Shown here: positions 63,022-64,000 of the stretch, piece by piece | Numbering within the stretch: the first letter of the stretch is position 1 | Layout of the letters: each line of letters opens with the position of its first letter | Source of the DNA: Bacteroidia bacterium | GTDB taxonomy: Bacteria; Bacteroidota; Bacteroidia; UKL13-3 | Reading direction: 5' to 3' | Length of the DNA stretch: 64,000 nucleotides | Assembly: GCA_023151275.1 (NCBI GenBank) | Contig: JAKLJI010000001.1 | Location: 1,813 to 65,812, forward strand | The notes under the pieces: generated by a model | The model's input: the letters and a program-made list of their open reading frames with translations, nothing else | Databases searched by the model: none | Told to the model about the DNA's origin: nothing | Made by a program: the position numbers and the translations under genes

Positions 63022-63029
63022 CAAAGATA
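63022..63029 (-). promoter_or_regulatory. -7 box immediately upstream of thiL
   Basis: TATCTTTG on the minus strand is an exact TAnnTTTG match and ends 4 bases before the thiL ATG. No convincing -33 element is seen 17-20 bases upstream. It predicts a leaderless thiL transcript. Confidence 0.4.
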
Positions 63030-63044
63030 GTAAAGCAGCGACTT

Positions 63045-63479
63045 TTAATTGCCTAATCTATCTTCAAGAATTTGAGTCAACAACAAATCCAATTTTTGAA
63101 TTTCACGAGGTAGCTCCTCAGAACCCTTTTTCCATTTCCATTCCTGAACGAGTGTATTGTTTCTTCGTATACGAACAAAAAGGGTTTCTTCTGAAATCTG
63201 GTACAAACCGCTATTGCCAGACTTCAGCTGGCCAACGGTAGAATAAATAAAATCAGCATCCTTTTGGTTAATTCTCCGACCAGCCAAAAACCGGTTTTGA
63301 ACGATATCCTTTTGAAAAAGCTGTCCATTATCAGCAAGAATAAATGCATTTGAGGCTCCAGTTTTTGAATTAAGGTATCCAAACTCGATATGTTCGGAGG
63401 GAATTGAATTTTGCTGATAAACAACCTGCTTACACGAATAAATTGTAAACAGGATAAATAAATAACTCAGGAGGCGCAT
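63045..63479 (-). CDS. Small lipoprotein of unknown function
   Basis: The ATG at 63479 gives 144 residues with a lipoprotein signal (MRLLSYLFILFTIYSC, Cys 16). The mature part is a compact alpha/beta sequence (IEFGYLNSKTGASNAFILAD, LFVRIRRNNTLVQEWKWKKG) with no motif that I know. An earlier TTG at 63488 adds only three residues. It lies 27 bases upstream of thiL and just downstream of a terminator. It is a real gene judging by the signal and codon pattern, but I do not assign a function. Confidence 0.7.
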   Translation of the reverse strand: MRLLSYLFILFTIYSCKQVVYQQNSIPSEHIEFGYLNSKTGASNAFILADNGQLFQKDIVQNRFLAGRRINQKDADFIYSTVGQLKSGNSGLYQISEETLFVRIRRNNTLVQEWKWKKGSEELPREIQKLDLLLTQILEDRLGN

Positions 63480-63505
63480 GCGTGACAAGTTACAAGATTC
63501 ATACC

Positions 63506-63545
63506 AAAAAAATAGCCCCGATGAAATTCACCGGGGCTATTTTTG
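63506..63545 (-). terminator. Intrinsic terminator of the right-edge T9SS cargo gene
   Basis: A strong stem of about 14 base pairs (63506-63520 with 63532-63545), with an A-run on one side and a T-run on the other, lies 11 bases after the minus-strand stop at 63556. Confidence 0.9.
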
Positions 63546-63555
63546 GCAAGTTATT

Positions 63556-64000
63556 TTACTTACGAATCAGGGTAATTGAACCTCTTAAGGTTTTCTCTTC
63601 CTGACCGCGCAGTTTATACTTCAGTGTATAGTAGTAAGTTCCTTCCGGACATTCTGTACCGCTGTTGTTTACTTTACCGTTCCATGGGTTTTGAGGGTTG
63701 GTAGATTCGAATACCAAACCACCCCAACGGTTGTAAATCTTCAGATCGAATACTTCTTCACCTTTGATTTCAATCTTGAATACATCATTCTTACCGTCTT
63801 CATTTGGTGTGAATACGTTAGGAATTTTGAAATCAGTTTGGAATGCATTACCTACCTCCTTACAAGCTGAGTCTACGCAGGCATCAGGGTCAGCAGTAAA
63901 TGCCCAAACGCAAACTGTAAACATACCGGTATCATTTCCAAAGTTAAGTTCACCAAGATTGAAGTTTGGATCACCATTTCCATTAACCTCAACTTCTTTG
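63556..64000 (-). CDS. C-terminal end of a T9SS cargo protein (gliding motility-associated type B sorting domain)
   Basis: The open frame continues past the right edge, so only the last 148 codons are seen; the internal Met at 63924 is not the start. The final 90 residues are the well-known gliding motility-associated C-terminal domain: IPNVFTPNEDGKNDVFKIE, FDLKIYNRWGGLVFES, WNGKVNNSGTECPEGTYYYT and GSITLIRK at the very end. This domain directs export by type IX secretion. Upstream there is a Cys-containing stretch (DPDACVDSACKE) and beta-rich sequence typical of long adhesin-like surface proteins. Confidence 0.93.
   Translation of the reverse strand, partial: KEVEVNGNGDPNFNLGELNFGNDTGMFTVCVWAFTADPDACVDSACKEVGNAFQTDFKIPNVFTPNEDGKNDVFKIEIKGEEVFDLKIYNRWGGLVFESTNPQNPWNGKVNNSGTECPEGTYYYTLKYKLRGQEEKTLRGSITLIRK

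Noticed and set aside
1-64000. Search for mobile elements, integrase sites, prophage, toxin-antitoxin pairs or anti-phage defence genes
   Set aside because: No transposase, integrase, restriction, Cas or toxin-like gene was seen; all gene neighbourhoods look like ordinary chromosome.

Overview
This 64 kb window looks like ordinary chromosome from a member of the Bacteroidota, probably a free-living or environmental relative of the Flavobacteriales, Sphingobacteriales or Chitinophagales. I did not place it more precisely. The evidence is: a gliding-motility/type IX secretion (T9SS) C-terminal sorting domain at the right edge; a PorV/PorQ-family protein; a fused SecDF; the alternative Bacteroidetes GlmU-like enzyme; LytTR regulator plus propeller histidine kinase signalling; and promoters of the Bacteroidetes type (-33 TTTG or TTG, about 19 bases, -7 TAnnTTTG). 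The DNA is moderately AT-rich with very tight gene packing. I saw no rRNA, tRNA, insertion sequence, prophage or CRISPR array.

Layout, 0-11 kb: a T9SS-type exported protein cut by the left edge; an MbnP-like lipoprotein with a di-heme peroxidase; yajQ; cdaA (c-di-AMP synthase) and folP; a divergent operon of a doubled DUF1599 protein, a DoxX-like membrane protein and shikimate kinase; HU; a PyrR-like phosphoribosyltransferase; ribosomal protein L31 type B; a GlmU-like enzyme and tpiA. 11-18 kb: a 1461-residue exported protein of unknown function translationally coupled to plsY, then clpS, an orphan scoA and an AT-hook-like basic protein. 18-26 kb: a minus-strand operon of an S9 peptidase, an ABC ATPase, two MacB-type permeases and an HlyD-type adaptor; then a solitary hutU.

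26-36 kb: a propeller histidine kinase with its LytTR regulator, divergent from prmA, a SRPBCC/GyrI-like protein, aminopeptidase P, an HAD phosphatase and a PAS-only protein; then an OmpA-like coiled-coil protein. 36-48 kb: secDF, an ExbB/ExbD pair, uridine kinase, and a TetR-controlled tripartite RND efflux operon. 48-64 kb: an ArsC-like protein, fabG with a VWA membrane protein, a TolB-propeller/outer-membrane-barrel fusion with a degenerate protease-like N-terminus, thymidine kinase with two paralogous glycosyltransferases, a Bacteroidetes-type unknown protein, an operon of PorV-like, NHL-repeat and alpha/beta hydrolase proteins, thiL, a small lipoprotein, and the C-terminal end of a T9SS substrate.

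Much of the window concerns the envelope: phospholipid synthesis, Sec export, T9SS, efflux, TonB-type energisation and surface proteins. The observations I rate highest are: the 1461-residue protein coupled to plsY; the propeller-barrel fusion carrying an apparently dead gluzincin-like domain; the MbnP/di-heme enzyme pair; and several TAnnTTTG boxes only 4-9 bases before start codons, which predict leaderless or nearly leaderless transcripts. I found no clear new multi-gene defence or mobile system. Everything here was read by eye, without database searches.
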